Source: Chloroflexota bacterium (GTDB lineage: Bacteria > Chloroflexota > Limnocylindria > Limnocylindrales > CSP1-4). Taken from it: 11,287 nucleotides of DNA. Below, in pieces: positions 1-10,620 of this stretch. Made by a program: the position numbers and the translations under genes. The stretch is taken from assembly GCA_030271555.1 (NCBI GenBank), contig JARXKQ010000018.1:1-11287 (forward strand), read 5' to 3'. The notes beneath the pieces are model-generated. The model searched no databases. It worked only from the letters and a program-made list of their open reading frames with translations, and was not told the DNA's origin. Positions within the stretch are counted from its first letter, which is position 1. Every line of letters begins with the position of its first letter.

Positions 1-82
1 CCTCATTGAGACAGGGAATGATCACTGCGATCTGGCCCACATCGGCGGGGGTCGCGGTTGGCGTGGCGTCGACGGCGGTCAT
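1..82 (-). CDS. Glycosyltransferase family 2 protein, 5' end only (partial)
   Basis: This is a short open frame starting at ATG 82-80 and running off the left edge; 27 codons are visible. After about 16 low-complexity, Thr/Ala/Pro-rich residues it reads QIAVIIPCLNE. That matches the first beta strand and following turn of GT-A family-2 glycosyltransferases (the 'VIIPxxNE' start typical of polyprenyl-phosphate-mannose/glucose synthase-like enzymes), which transfer sugars from nucleotide-sugar donors, often to a lipid carrier at the cytoplasmic membrane face. The DXD and later motifs lie outside the window, so substrate and exact subfamily cannot be judged. It is divergent from the GT-C membrane protein at 257, a common arrangement in which a GT2 makes the lipid-linked sugar that a GT-C enzyme uses. 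No clear Shine-Dalgarno precedes the ATG. The family call rests on one motif. Confidence 0.65.
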   Translation of the reverse strand, partial: MTAVDATPTATPADVGQIAVIIPCLNE

Positions 83-191
83 ACGCGCAATTGGGGGGCG
101 CGCAGCCGCATCAGCGGCGCGCTCAGACGGAACGGCTGGAAGTGCATGCTGCATCGATAGGATGGCCGACCACGCGCTGCAATAGTCCGAA

Positions 192-197
192 AGTATA
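192..197 (-). promoter_or_regulatory. Candidate -10 element for the leftward GT2 gene
   Basis: The minus strand reads TATACT here (5 of 6 to TATAAT), which would place a transcript start near 185 and a leader of about 100 nt before the GT2 ATG at 82. I see no good -35 hexamer 16-18 nt upstream. The same hexamer, also preceded by CC, occurs upstream of mreD. Weak evidence. Confidence 0.28.
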
Positions 198-207
198 GGT
201 AGGCGAT

Positions 208-235
208 TTGTCTGGTTACGTGCGGGGGGCATGAT
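208..235 (+). promoter_or_regulatory. Weak candidate promoter for the GT-C gene
   Basis: TTGTCT at 208-213 (4 of 6 to TTGACA) is followed after 16 nt by CATGAT at 230-235 (4 of 6 to TATAAT). Transcription would start near 242, about 15 nt before the ATG at 257. A G6 tract sits in the spacer. Both boxes are imperfect, so this is a suggestion only. The rest of the 83-256 gap shows nothing else I can support. Confidence 0.2.
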
Positions 236-256
236 CTGCCAAACTCGGCGGGTTCG

Positions 257-1843
257 ATGAGCACAACCTCAGCCACTCTCACGGCGGACGTCCCGACCAA
301 GCCCGTTACGGCGAGCAGCACACGCTCGCGCATCGCCGCCCTGTCGTTGGGCGTCTTCGTGTTCACGTTCCTCGTGTACTGGCTCCTGGGGCCCATGAAC
401 ACGCCCTACGACTTCCAGCTGTCGCAGGCGAACAACATCATTCACGGTCATCTGGACATGACCGAGCAGTACACGCGCAACCTGAACCTGCTCGAGCGCG
501 TGCTGTACGACGGCAAGGGCTTCTGCCTGCCGACCAACGATCCGCGCGGACCCGAAATCGACGCGTTGATCCCGAACGCCCGCTACAGCGACACCTGCCT
601 GCACTACATGCAGCACTCACTCGGGCCGGCGCTGCTGCTCATACCACTCGTCCTGGTCTTCGGCATGACCGTCAGCCAGACGCTCATCTCGTGCCTCGTC
701 GGCGCGGCTGCGGCGGCGGTCGTCTTCGCGATCACGCGCCACTTCACCAGTCAGCTGCGGATGCAGCTCGCGCTGACCGTGCTGGCGATGTTCGGCACCC
801 AGATCTGGTACAGCGCCACGGAAGGCAGCGTGTGGCATTTCGCCCACGCGACGGCGTTCTTCTTCATGGTCAGCGGCATCTATTTCACGGTCGTCCGGCG
901 CAACCCGTTGCTTGCCGGCGCGATGTTCGGTGCCGCCTTCATGTGTCGGCCGTCGACCATCCTGGGCGGCCTGTTCGCGATCATCGCCTTCTCGGACATG
1001 TGGCTGCCGGCGGCAACTGAGACAGGCCGCTCGATCCTGCGCCGCGTCAACCTCCGGCCGCTGATCGCCCTCGCGCTCGGGGTCGCGCCGTTCATCATCC
1101 TCAACTCGCTCATCAACTACATGCGCTTTGGCAGCCCGTTCGAGTCCGGTTACAGCTACGGCGAGCAGGTCTACCAGGACAACCTGACGTGGGTCTACAA
1201 GTACGGCCTCTTCAACCCGCTGTACATCGCGCGCCACGTGGCCATTGTGTTCGAGCAGATGCCGGTCTTCTCGAGCCAGGGCTCGTACATCTACCCCTCA
1301 TGGGCCGGTCAGGCCATCTGGGCCACTTCACCCGCGATCCTGCTGGGCCTGTTTGCGCATCTGCGCAAGTGGGTATGGCCGGCACGGCTCGCCGCGCTGG
1401 CGGTCGCCCTGTCTGGCGCGCTGTTGATCATTGGCGCGGCCGCGGACCGGCTGGGCATCATTGCCTGGACGCCGGCGGACGTGCCCTTCGGCTTGCACCT
1501 CCTGCCCTTCTGGGTCCTGATCGCGCTGGCGATCGGGCTGTCGCTCGCATACCGCGACCGACTCGTCGTTGCGTGCTGGGCGGCGATCGTGCCGATTGCG
1601 CTCTTCAACTGGATGTTCGCCGCGACCGGCTGGGCGCAGTTCGGCTACCGCTACGGCCTCGATTTCATGCCGTTCCTGATCCTGCTCGCAGTGATCATGG
1701 TGAGCCGCGGGACGCGCCTGACGCGCTACCAGGTGGTGTTGATCGGCGTGTCGGTGCTGATCAACCTGTGGGGCGTGCTATGGATCGACAAGCTGGCCCA
1801 GATCCATCCGCCGTTGTTCGGCTGGACGTTCGTCGGCTGGTAA
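257..1843 (+). CDS. Polytopic GT-C / PMT (GT39)-like glycosyltransferase family membrane protein
   Basis: This 528-residue integral membrane protein has about 12 hydrophobic segments, roughly at 26-45, 121-160, 169-186, 192-212, 215-247, 266-287, 350-368, 376-395, 410-432, 436-457, 466-483 and 491-510. The layout of a first membrane segment, a large polar loop (46-120), then stacked segments and a late 'GWAQFGYRYGLDFMPFL' stretch (458-474) resembles GT-C enzymes of the ArnT/PMT type, which move a sugar from a polyprenyl-phosphate carrier to an acceptor on the outer membrane face. The loop contains Asp52, His63, Asp67 and two cysteines (90 and 114) that could form a disulfide. MCRPS at 229-233 also fits the fold. 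The donor and acceptor cannot be deduced. ATG 257 fits because it leaves a short soluble N-terminus before the first segment; its SD is poor. Its TAA directly abuts the stop of the convergent gene. Confidence 0.72.
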   Translation: MSTTSATLTADVPTKPVTASSTRSRIAALSLGVFVFTFLVYWLLGPMNTPYDFQLSQANNIIHGHLDMTEQYTRNLNLLERVLYDGKGFCLPTNDPRGPEIDALIPNARYSDTCLHYMQHSLGPALLLIPLVLVFGMTVSQTLISCLVGAAAAAVVFAITRHFTSQLRMQLALTVLAMFGTQIWYSATEGSVWHFAHATAFFFMVSGIYFTVVRRNPLLAGAMFGAAFMCRPSTILGGLFAIIAFSDMWLPAATETGRSILRRVNLRPLIALALGVAPFIILNSLINYMRFGSPFESGYSYGEQVYQDNLTWVYKYGLFNPLYIARHVAIVFEQMPVFSSQGSYIYPSWAGQAIWATSPAILLGLFAHLRKWVWPARLAALAVALSGALLIIGAAADRLGIIAWTPADVPFGLHLLPFWVLIALAIGLSLAYRDRLVVACWAAIVPIALFNWMFAATGWAQFGYRYGLDFMPFLILLAVIMVSRGTRLTRYQVVLIGVSVLINLWGVLWIDKLAQIHPPLFGWTFVGW

Positions 1844-2080
1844 CTAGCTGATCGGCCCCCAAAAGCCGGTCCCGTAGCCGACCAGCAGGAAAACGAACGT
1901 AACTGCCGCCAGCACCAACCAGAAGAGCACGGCCATGCGCGAGCTGGTTGGCGCCAGCTCCGGGTTCTCGAGAGCCGCCGGCTTCCAGCGGCGTGAACCC
2001 AGGCGGCTGCGCCAGGTGCGCTGTTCGACAGGGTTGGGCTCGAGGCCGGTCGGCGTTGGCCGGTACAGCTTGAGGCTCAT
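1844..2080 (-). CDS. Small single-pass membrane protein of unknown function (78 aa), last gene of the par-gyr-prs block
   Basis: I do not recognise this protein. Residues 1-48 are hydrophilic and basic, with proline-rich patches (YRPTPTGLEPNPVE) and a cationic stretch around residues 22-33. Residues 49-69 form one hydrophobic helix (MAVLFWLVLAAVTFVFLLVGY), and the tail is short (GTGFWGPIS). By the positive-inside rule the N-terminus is cytoplasmic. The ATG (2080-2078) overlaps the prs TGA (2079-2077) as ATGA, so translation is probably coupled to prs; there is no good SD close to the ATG. The coding frame is supported by this junction, by codon-like composition and by the coherent membrane segment. 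Its stop TAG is immediately next to the TAA of the convergent GT-C gene. It may be a lineage-specific membrane adaptor, but no function can be assigned. Confidence 0.7.
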   Translation of the reverse strand: MSLKLYRPTPTGLEPNPVEQRTWRSRLGSRRWKPAALENPELAPTSSRMAVLFWLVLAAVTFVFLLVGYGTGFWGPIS

Positions 2081-3153
2081 CGGTTGGCGCTCACGGCCTC
2101 TGGCTTGACCACGTGGCCGTCATCGCCGCGCGGCGTCTCCTCGTCCAACAGGATCATCTCCTGGACGAGCCCCATGTCGCTGCCGAACAGCGCGCCGACC
2201 GACTCGCCGCGATGGATGCGCTGGATGGCCTCGCCAATGAGTGGCGCGACGCTCAGGACCTTGATCTGCGGCAGGTGCTTGGAGGGCGGCAGGGGGATCG
2301 TGTCGGTGATAACGATCTCGGTGATCTCCGATGTGCGCAATCGGTCGGTTGCCGGATCCGACAGCACGCCGTGGGTGGCGCAGGCGTAGATCTCGGTCAC
2401 GCCCTCACGCACGAGCGCCCGCTCGATCTCCATCAGCGTCGAGGCGGTGTCGATCTCGTCGTCGACGATGATCGCCCGCTTGCCCTTGACCTCGCCGATG
2501 ACGTTGAGCACCTCGGCCTTGTCGAGATTGCCCTGACGGCGCTTCTCAATGACGGCAAGTGGCGCCTCGAGGATCTCGGCGAACGTCCGGGCGCGCTTGG
2601 CGAAGCCCAGGTCCGTCACTACGACCAGGTCCTCGAGGTTGAGGCGCTTGAAGTAGTTCGACAGCATGTGCACAGCCGTCAGCTCATCGACCGGGATGTT
2701 GAAGAAGCCCTGGATCTGGCCCTGGTGGAGGTCCATCGTGAGCAGCCGGTCGGCGCCGGCAACACTGATCATGTCGGCCACGAGGCGCGCCGTGATGGGC
2801 ACGCGGGGCTGATCTTTCTTGTCCGACCGCCCATAGGCGTAGTACGGGATTACTGCCGTGATGCGCCCCGCGCTGGCGCGCTTGAAGGCGTCGATCATGA
2901 TCAGCAGCTCCATGATCGACTTCTGGACCGGGCGGCAGGTGGGCTGAACCACGAATACGTCGCGGTCGCGCGCGTTGTCCTCGATCTTGACGAAGATGTT
3001 CTCGTTGGCGAACTCGAACACCTCGGCATGGCCCAGGTCGCGCCCCAGGTAGCGCGCGATCTTGCGCGCCAACTCTGGGTTGGAGTTGCCTGTGTAGAGG
3101 TCGTACTGGTCGCTGCTGTAGACGCCCGCAGCACGACCGCCGAATGCGCTCAC
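2077..3153 (-). CDS. prs: Ribose-phosphate pyrophosphokinase (PRPP synthetase)
   Basis: Class I-like PRPP synthetase, 358 residues, transferring pyrophosphate from ATP to ribose-5-phosphate to make PRPP for purine, pyrimidine, NAD, His and Trp synthesis in the cytoplasm. The N-terminal half begins with the family's '[16 protein letters not shown]' (22-37), then the VVQPTCRP block (68-75), [20 protein letters not shown] (92-111), and [11 protein letters not shown] (141-151) with the metal/ATP histidine His143. The flexible catalytic loop is KRRQGN (204-209), and the PRPP loop is [10 protein letters not shown] (230-239). The usual 'SPDxGGVxRA' is replaced by [11 protein letters not shown] (179-189), 'FSDGE' by FANEN (48-52), and the PRPP loop has Ala-Ser where Gly-Gly is usual. 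It also has about 40 extra C-terminal residues. The start is GTG 3153, overlapping the gyrA TGA as GTGA, with a strong GGAGGT five nt upstream. Confidence 0.93.
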   Translation of the reverse strand: MSAFGGRAAGVYSSDQYDLYTGNSNPELARKIARYLGRDLGHAEVFEFANENIFVKIEDNARDRDVFVVQPTCRPVQKSIMELLIMIDAFKRASAGRITAVIPYYAYGRSDKKDQPRVPITARLVADMISVAGADRLLTMDLHQGQIQGFFNIPVDELTAVHMLSNYFKRLNLEDLVVVTDLGFAKRARTFAEILEAPLAVIEKRRQGNLDKAEVLNVIGEVKGKRAIIVDDEIDTASTLMEIERALVREGVTEIYACATHGVLSDPATDRLRTSEITEIVITDTIPLPPSKHLPQIKVLSVAPLIGEAIQRIHRGESVGALFGSDMGLVQEMILLDEETPRGDDGHVVKPEAVSANR

Positions 3154-5713
3154 GAGGTACCTCCGGCCGGGTCGTCATTGTCGGGCATCGGTTCGCCATC
3201 CGCCAGCCCCGGCTCGACCGTATCGCGCGTTTCGGCACGGAAAACGGCGATCCCGCCAATGACATCGCCGTCGTTGAGGCGCATCACGATCACGCCGCGC
3301 GCCTGTGAGCCGTAGCGATTGACGCTCTTGACGTCGGTCCGCACGACCTGGCCCTCCCGGCTGATGAGCAGCAGCTCCTCATCCGACTCGTCCACCAGCG
3401 ACACGGCGGCGACCTTGCCGGTCTTGGCGCCCTCGAGCGCGATCAGGCGCACGCCCTGGCTGCCGCGGTGCATGCGCCGGAACTCGGTCTGGGCGACGCG
3501 CTTGCCGTAGCCGGTTTCGGTCAGGACGAGGATGTCGTTGGTCGGCTTGAGGATGCCCATGCCGACAACCTGGTCGTCCTTGTTGGCGAGTCGAATGCCG
3601 ATGACGCCGGCCGCGTCGCGGCCCATGGCCCGGACTTCGGTCTCGTTGAACCGGCCGATCCGACCCAACGCGGAGGCCAGGATCACGTCGTCGTTGCCCG
3701 ACGACACGCCGACCCAGGCCAACTCGTCGCCCTCGGCGACGGTGATGGCGCGGATGCCGGTTGAGCGGACGCGCTCGAACTGCTCGATGGGCGTCTTCTT
3801 GATCACGCCCTTGCGGGTGGCCATGACCATGTTGTCGCCCTTCTCGAAGTTGGGGATCGTCACGATCGCGAGCACGCGCTCATTGGGGGGTTCGAGCTGG
3901 ACGCCATCGAGATTCACGACGGGCATGCCCTTCGAGGTGCGCTCAGTGGGCGCCGGGATCGCGTGCACCTTGGCTGAGAACACGCGGCCATGGTTGGTGA
4001 AGAACAGCACCCAGTCGTGGGTCCCGGCGACGAGCAGGTGCTCGACCGCGTCCTCTTCGACGGTGCGCGCACCGATGATGCCCTTGCCACCCCGGACCTG
4101 GCGGCGGTACGTCGCGAGCGGCTGGCGCTTGATGTAGCCGCGCGTCGAGACGGTGACGACGACGTCTTCATCGGCGATCAGGTCCTCGTCGGTCAACTCG
4201 CGACTCGAGTCTTCCTGGACCTTCGTCCGCCGTTCGCCGGCGTACTTGTCGGAGACCTCGCGCAGCTCGTCCTTGATGATCGCGAGGACGCGGGCCGGGT
4301 TGGCGAGGATGTCCTCGAGCTCGGCAATCAGCTTGATCGTGGCGAGATATTCGTCCTCGATCTTCTTGCGCTCGAGCGCGGCCAGGCGACGCAGCTGCAT
4401 CTCGAGGATGGCGTTGGCCTGGATCTCGCTCAGCTCGAAGCGGCTGATGAGGTTCTGTCGCGCGGCGTCGACGTCGGCCGATTCGCGGATCGTCTTGATC
4501 ACCGCGTCAAGGTGATCGAGCGCGATCTTGAGGCCCTCGAGGATGTGCGCCCGGTCTTTGGCGCGTCCCAGGTCGAACTCGGTCCGGCGCCGAACGACCT
4601 CGCGCCGCCAGTCGATGTGGTGCTGGAGCACGGCTTTGAGCGGCAGCGTCTGCGGCTGGCCATCGACCAGCGCGAGCATGTTCATGTTGTAGGCGAGCTT
4701 GAGCGGCGTGTGCTTGAAGAGGTTATTGAGCACCTTGCGTGGTGCCGCGTCACGCTTGCACTCGATCACCAGGCGCATGCCGTCGCGATCCGACTCGTCG
4801 CGGATGTCGGCGATGCCTTCGACCTTCTTCTGCTGCACGAGATCGGCGATCTTCTCGGCCAGGGTCGCCTTGTTCACCTGGAACGGCAGCTCGGTGACGA
4901 CGATCGCCATCCGTTGCAGGCGCGTTTCCTCGAACGCGACCGTGGCCTGCATCACGACCCGGCCGCGGCCGTGCGCGTACATCTCGCGGATCGCGTCGAA
5001 CTCTTCGACCTGGCCGGTCAGCGCGTTGCGCCGGCTGTCACGCCGGAAGATCGTGGCGCCGGTTGGGAAGTCGGGGCCGTTGACGTAGTTGCACAGCTCG
5101 TCGTTGGTGAGCTGCGGGTTCTCGATCAGCGCGATGGTTGCCGCGACGATCTCGCCCAGGTGGTGCGGCGGGATGTTCGTCGCCATACCTACGGCGATTC
5201 CCGTCGAGCCGTTGACAAGCAGGTTGGGCAGCTTGGCCGGCAGAACGCTGGGCTGCTGGCGCGTGCCGTCGTAGTTCTCGACGAAGTCGACTGTCTGCTT
5301 GTCGATGTCGGCCAGCACCTCGGCGGCGATCGCCGTCATGCGCGCCTCGGTGTAGCGCATTGCCGCCGGGGGGTCGCCGTCGACCGAGCCGAAGTTGCCC
5401 TGGCCATCGATCAGCGGATAGCGCAGCGAGAAGGTCTGGGCCATGCGCACGAGGGCGTCGTAGAGCGCCACGTCGCCGTGCGGGTGGTACTTGCCCATCA
5501 CCTCGCCGACGATGGCCGCGCACTTGCGATAGCTCGCTGCCGACGTCAGGCCCATCTCATGCATCGAGTACAGGATTCGGCGGTGGACGGGCTTGAGGCC
5601 GTCGCGGACGTCGGGCAGCGCGCGGCTGACGATGACGCTCATCGCGTAGTCGAGGTACGAGACGCGCAGCTCGTCCTCGATACGGATGGGAACTATGCGG
5701 CCGCGATCCTCCG

Positions 5714-5717
<4 letters not shown>
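3150..5717 (-). CDS. gyrA: DNA gyrase subunit A
   Basis: Breakage-reunion subunit of gyrase (855 residues), which with GyrB introduces negative supercoils using ATP. The N-terminal domain aligns with E. coli without offset: the QRDR reads [13 protein letters not shown] (75-87) and the catalytic tyrosine is Tyr122 in AMRYTE. The tower and coiled-coil regions follow (about 130-500), then the C-terminal beta-pinwheel (about 515-830) with the GyrA box as QVRGGKG (540-546), which argues for GyrA rather than ParC. The tail is acidic. Oddities are Val83 at the usual Ser/Thr/Ala drug-contact site (Asp87 kept), Val instead of Arg in the GyrA box, and a roughly 15-residue stretch near 225-240 that looks longer than in E. 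coli. The start is ATG 5717, with AGGG six nt upstream, overlapping the alkD-like TGA as ATGA; the 3' end overlaps prs as GTGA. Confidence 0.97.
3159..3164 (-). promoter_or_regulatory. Strong Shine-Dalgarno of prs inside the gyrA 3' end
   Basis: The minus strand reads GGAGGT, five nt before the prs GTG (3153-3151). It is the best ribosome binding site in the block and lies within the last gyrA codons. It supports the GTG start and suggests prs can be initiated independently as well as by coupling to gyrA. Confidence 0.75.
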
Positions 5718-9510
<3,793 letters not shown>

Positions 9511-9514
<4 letters not shown>

Positions 9515-10314
9515 GCGCCCGCCCATGCCGGCGGCTCGCTCGCCGAGGACGCGGGGTGGCGGCGCAGCACTTCGTCGGCCAGTGCGGCATATGCCAGGGC
9601 GCCGCGCGACTCGGGGCTGTAGCGGACGATGGGCCGGCCGTAGGACGGCGCTTCGGCAAGGCGCACTGAGCGTGGAACGACCGTCTCGTACACCGTTCCA
9701 TTAAGGTGCCGGCGCACCTCGGCGGCAACGTCAGAGCTCAACGTTGTGCGCGAGTCGTACATCGTCAGCAGCACGCCCGCCAGGCGCAGACGCGGATTCA
9801 GGTTGTCGCGGACGAGATCGATCGTCGCCAGCAGCTGGCCCAGACCCTCGAGCGCGTAGTACTCGCACTGGATGGGCACCAGGACACTGTCACTGGCCGT
9901 CAGGGCATTGACGGTCAGCAGCCCAACGGCGGGCGGGCAATCGAGGACGATGAAGTCATAGCTGTCGCGCAACTTGGCCAGCGCGGCCGAGAGCTTGCGC
10001 TCGCGCTGTGGAACATTGACCAGCTCGACTTCAGCGCCGGCAAGATCCTGGCCGGACGGAATCAGCCAAAGGCCTTCAATCTGGGTCGGCTGGACGACCG
10101 ATCGGACGAATTCTGGGTCGACCAGGGCGGGATAGATCGAGCTGGCGCCGCTTTGACGATCGAATCCGAGCCCGCTCGTGGCATTGCCTTGAGGGTCGAG
10201 ATCGACCACGAGCACGCGGCGACCGGCCAGGGCGAGGTACGCGGCAAGGTTGATCACGGTGGTGGTTTTGCCAACGCCGCCTTTTTGGTTAGCGCAAGCG
10301 ATGATGTCGCCCAC
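9511..10314 (-). CDS. parA: Chromosome partitioning ATPase ParA (Soj family)
   Basis: 267-residue deviant-Walker ATPase that binds DNA non-specifically as an ATP dimer and is released by ParB, giving the gradient that moves parS/origin regions. It has KGGVGKTT (11-18, Walker A with signature Lys11), the DLDPQGN switch (38-44) and LDCPP (124-128, Walker B). The conserved MYDSRTTLSSDV (185-196) and VPRSVRLAEAPSYG (213-226) are typical of chromosomal Soj/ParA rather than plasmid types carrying an N-terminal HTH. The start is GTG 10314: the family normally begins four residues before this IIAxANQKGG segment, and an in-frame TGA (10317-10315) directly precedes the GTG. No SD is seen. It is first in the minus-strand block and overlaps parB. 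Two parS sites lie within 200 bp upstream, allowing ParB feedback on its promoter (inference). Confidence 0.96.
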
Positions 10315-10350
10315 TCAGCGGCCGGTGCAAAACGCGGTATTCACGTCCAT
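10315..10350 (-). other. Possible 11-codon leader ORF directly abutting parA
   Basis: ATG 10350-10348 opens a frame of 11 codons (MDVNTAFCTGR) whose TGA is immediately followed by the parA GTG. parA lacks a visible SD, so re-initiation after this tiny ORF is conceivable. The ATG lies close to where the candidate -10 at 10353-10358 would start transcription, and the ORF has no clear SD of its own. It may be chance. Confidence 0.2.
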
Positions 10351-10352
10351 TG

Positions 10353-10358
10353 ATTCTA
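10353..10358 (-). promoter_or_regulatory. Candidate -10 element of the parA-led transcript
   Basis: The minus strand reads TAGAAT (5 of 6 to TATAAT), predicting a start near 10346 and a leader of about 30 nt. No TTGACA-like box is visible 16-18 nt upstream. A perfect 5-bp inverted repeat, GGCGC-tcg-GCGCC (10366-10378), fills the would-be spacer and could be an operator. Confidence 0.35.
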
Positions 10359-10396
10359 TCTGAAAGGCGCTCGGCGCCCATTGTCCGGACGCTCGC

Positions 10397-10435
10397 TTCA
10401 CGTCGAGTTGGCGGCCACTTCACGCTCGGTTCACG
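10397..10435 (+). repeat. Three TTCACG parS-like half-sites in 11-bp register
   Basis: TTCACG occurs at 10397-10402, 10419-10424 and 10430-10435, and the fourth copy, at 10452-10457, is inside the first parS. The start-to-start spacings are 22, 11 and 22 bp, all multiples of one helical turn, so the four motifs face one side of DNA. None of the three is a full palindrome; the first has the best extended match to parS (9 of 14). Their role as ParB contacts is an inference. Confidence 0.5.
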
Positions 10436-10448
10436 CTGCGCGAAGTTG

Positions 10449-10464
10449 AGTTTCACGTGAAACA
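10449..10464. promoter_or_regulatory. parS: parS site 1 (ParB binding palindrome)
   Basis: The 16 bases AGTTTCACGTGAAACA match the bacterial parS consensus TGTTTCACGTGAAACA at 15 positions, with a perfect 14-bp palindrome core (10450-10463). It lies about 135 bp upstream of parA, whose partner ParB is encoded in the same block. It is expected to nucleate the ParB partition complex and perhaps to repress parA transcription. Confidence 0.95.
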
Positions 10465-10495
10465 AATAGCCTGCCCCGGCGCGTCAAAGGGCTGT

Positions 10496-10511
10496 CGTTT
10501 CACGTGAAACG
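10496..10511. promoter_or_regulatory. parS: parS site 2 (ParB binding palindrome)
   Basis: The second perfect 14-bp core GTTTCACGTGAAAC spans 10497-10510, flanked by C and G so that the 16-mer is still a perfect palindrome, differing from consensus only at the outermost pair. It is 47 bp centre to centre from site 1. It lies on the mreD-proximal side, 43 bp before the candidate mreD -10. Confidence 0.94.
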
Positions 10512-10553
10512 GTGACACTGGGACGGCCGGTCGGAACTCTCAGGGACCCCGCC

Positions 10554-10559
10554 TATACT
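10554..10559 (+). promoter_or_regulatory. Candidate -10 element for mreD-mrdA
   Basis: TATACT (5 of 6 to TATAAT) would start a transcript near 10566, about 55 nt before the TTG chosen for mreD. No convincing -35 box is present. It is the same hexamer, preceded by CC, as the candidate upstream of the GT2 gene. Confidence 0.35.
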
Positions 10560-10609
10560 CGGCCGGACCACGCGCCAGTGCGCGATCGCCGTGCGGCCAA
10601 CCGCATCTC

Positions 10610-10613
10610 GGAG
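10610..10613 (+). promoter_or_regulatory. Shine-Dalgarno deciding the mreD start
   Basis: GGAG at 10610-10613 is seven nt before TTG 10621. The alternative upstream GTG at 10591 has no purine-rich site, so this element favours the shorter product. Confidence 0.5.
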
Positions 10614-10620
10614 TCTAGTT

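Larger units (their letters stand above)
10315..10620. promoter_or_regulatory. Divergent parA / mreD control region with parS sites
   Basis: This is the only sizeable non-coding stretch in the window. From left to right it holds the parA leader and -10, a small GC inverted repeat (10366-10378), three TTCACG half-sites (10397, 10419, 10430), two parS palindromes (10449-10464 and 10496-10511), a candidate mreD -10 (10554-10559) and the mreD ribosome binding site. I saw no RNA gene, no DnaA-box cluster and no AT-rich unwinding element. Confidence 0.7.

Noticed and set aside
79..402. 107-codon minus-strand open frame across the GT-C start
   Set aside because: No motif, overlaps the GT-C N-terminus, and the real leftward gene is in a different frame starting at 82.
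1850..1870. Possible terminator hairpin just inside orf78
   Set aside because: Only a four-base stem (CGGC/GCCG) with a long loop and no T-run.
2113..3315. 400-codon plus-strand open frame antisense to prs and the gyrA end
   Set aside because: Mirror-frame shadow; prs motifs on the minus strand account for the region.
10319..10566. Three CGGCCGG motifs (10319, 10524, 10560) around the control region
   Set aside because: Palindrome-like GC 7-mers are common in this composition, and the spacing shows no pattern with promoters or parS.
10315..10620. Replication origin with DnaA boxes
   Set aside because: No TTATNCACA-like cluster and no AT-rich segment seen; only parS evidence places the region near an origin.
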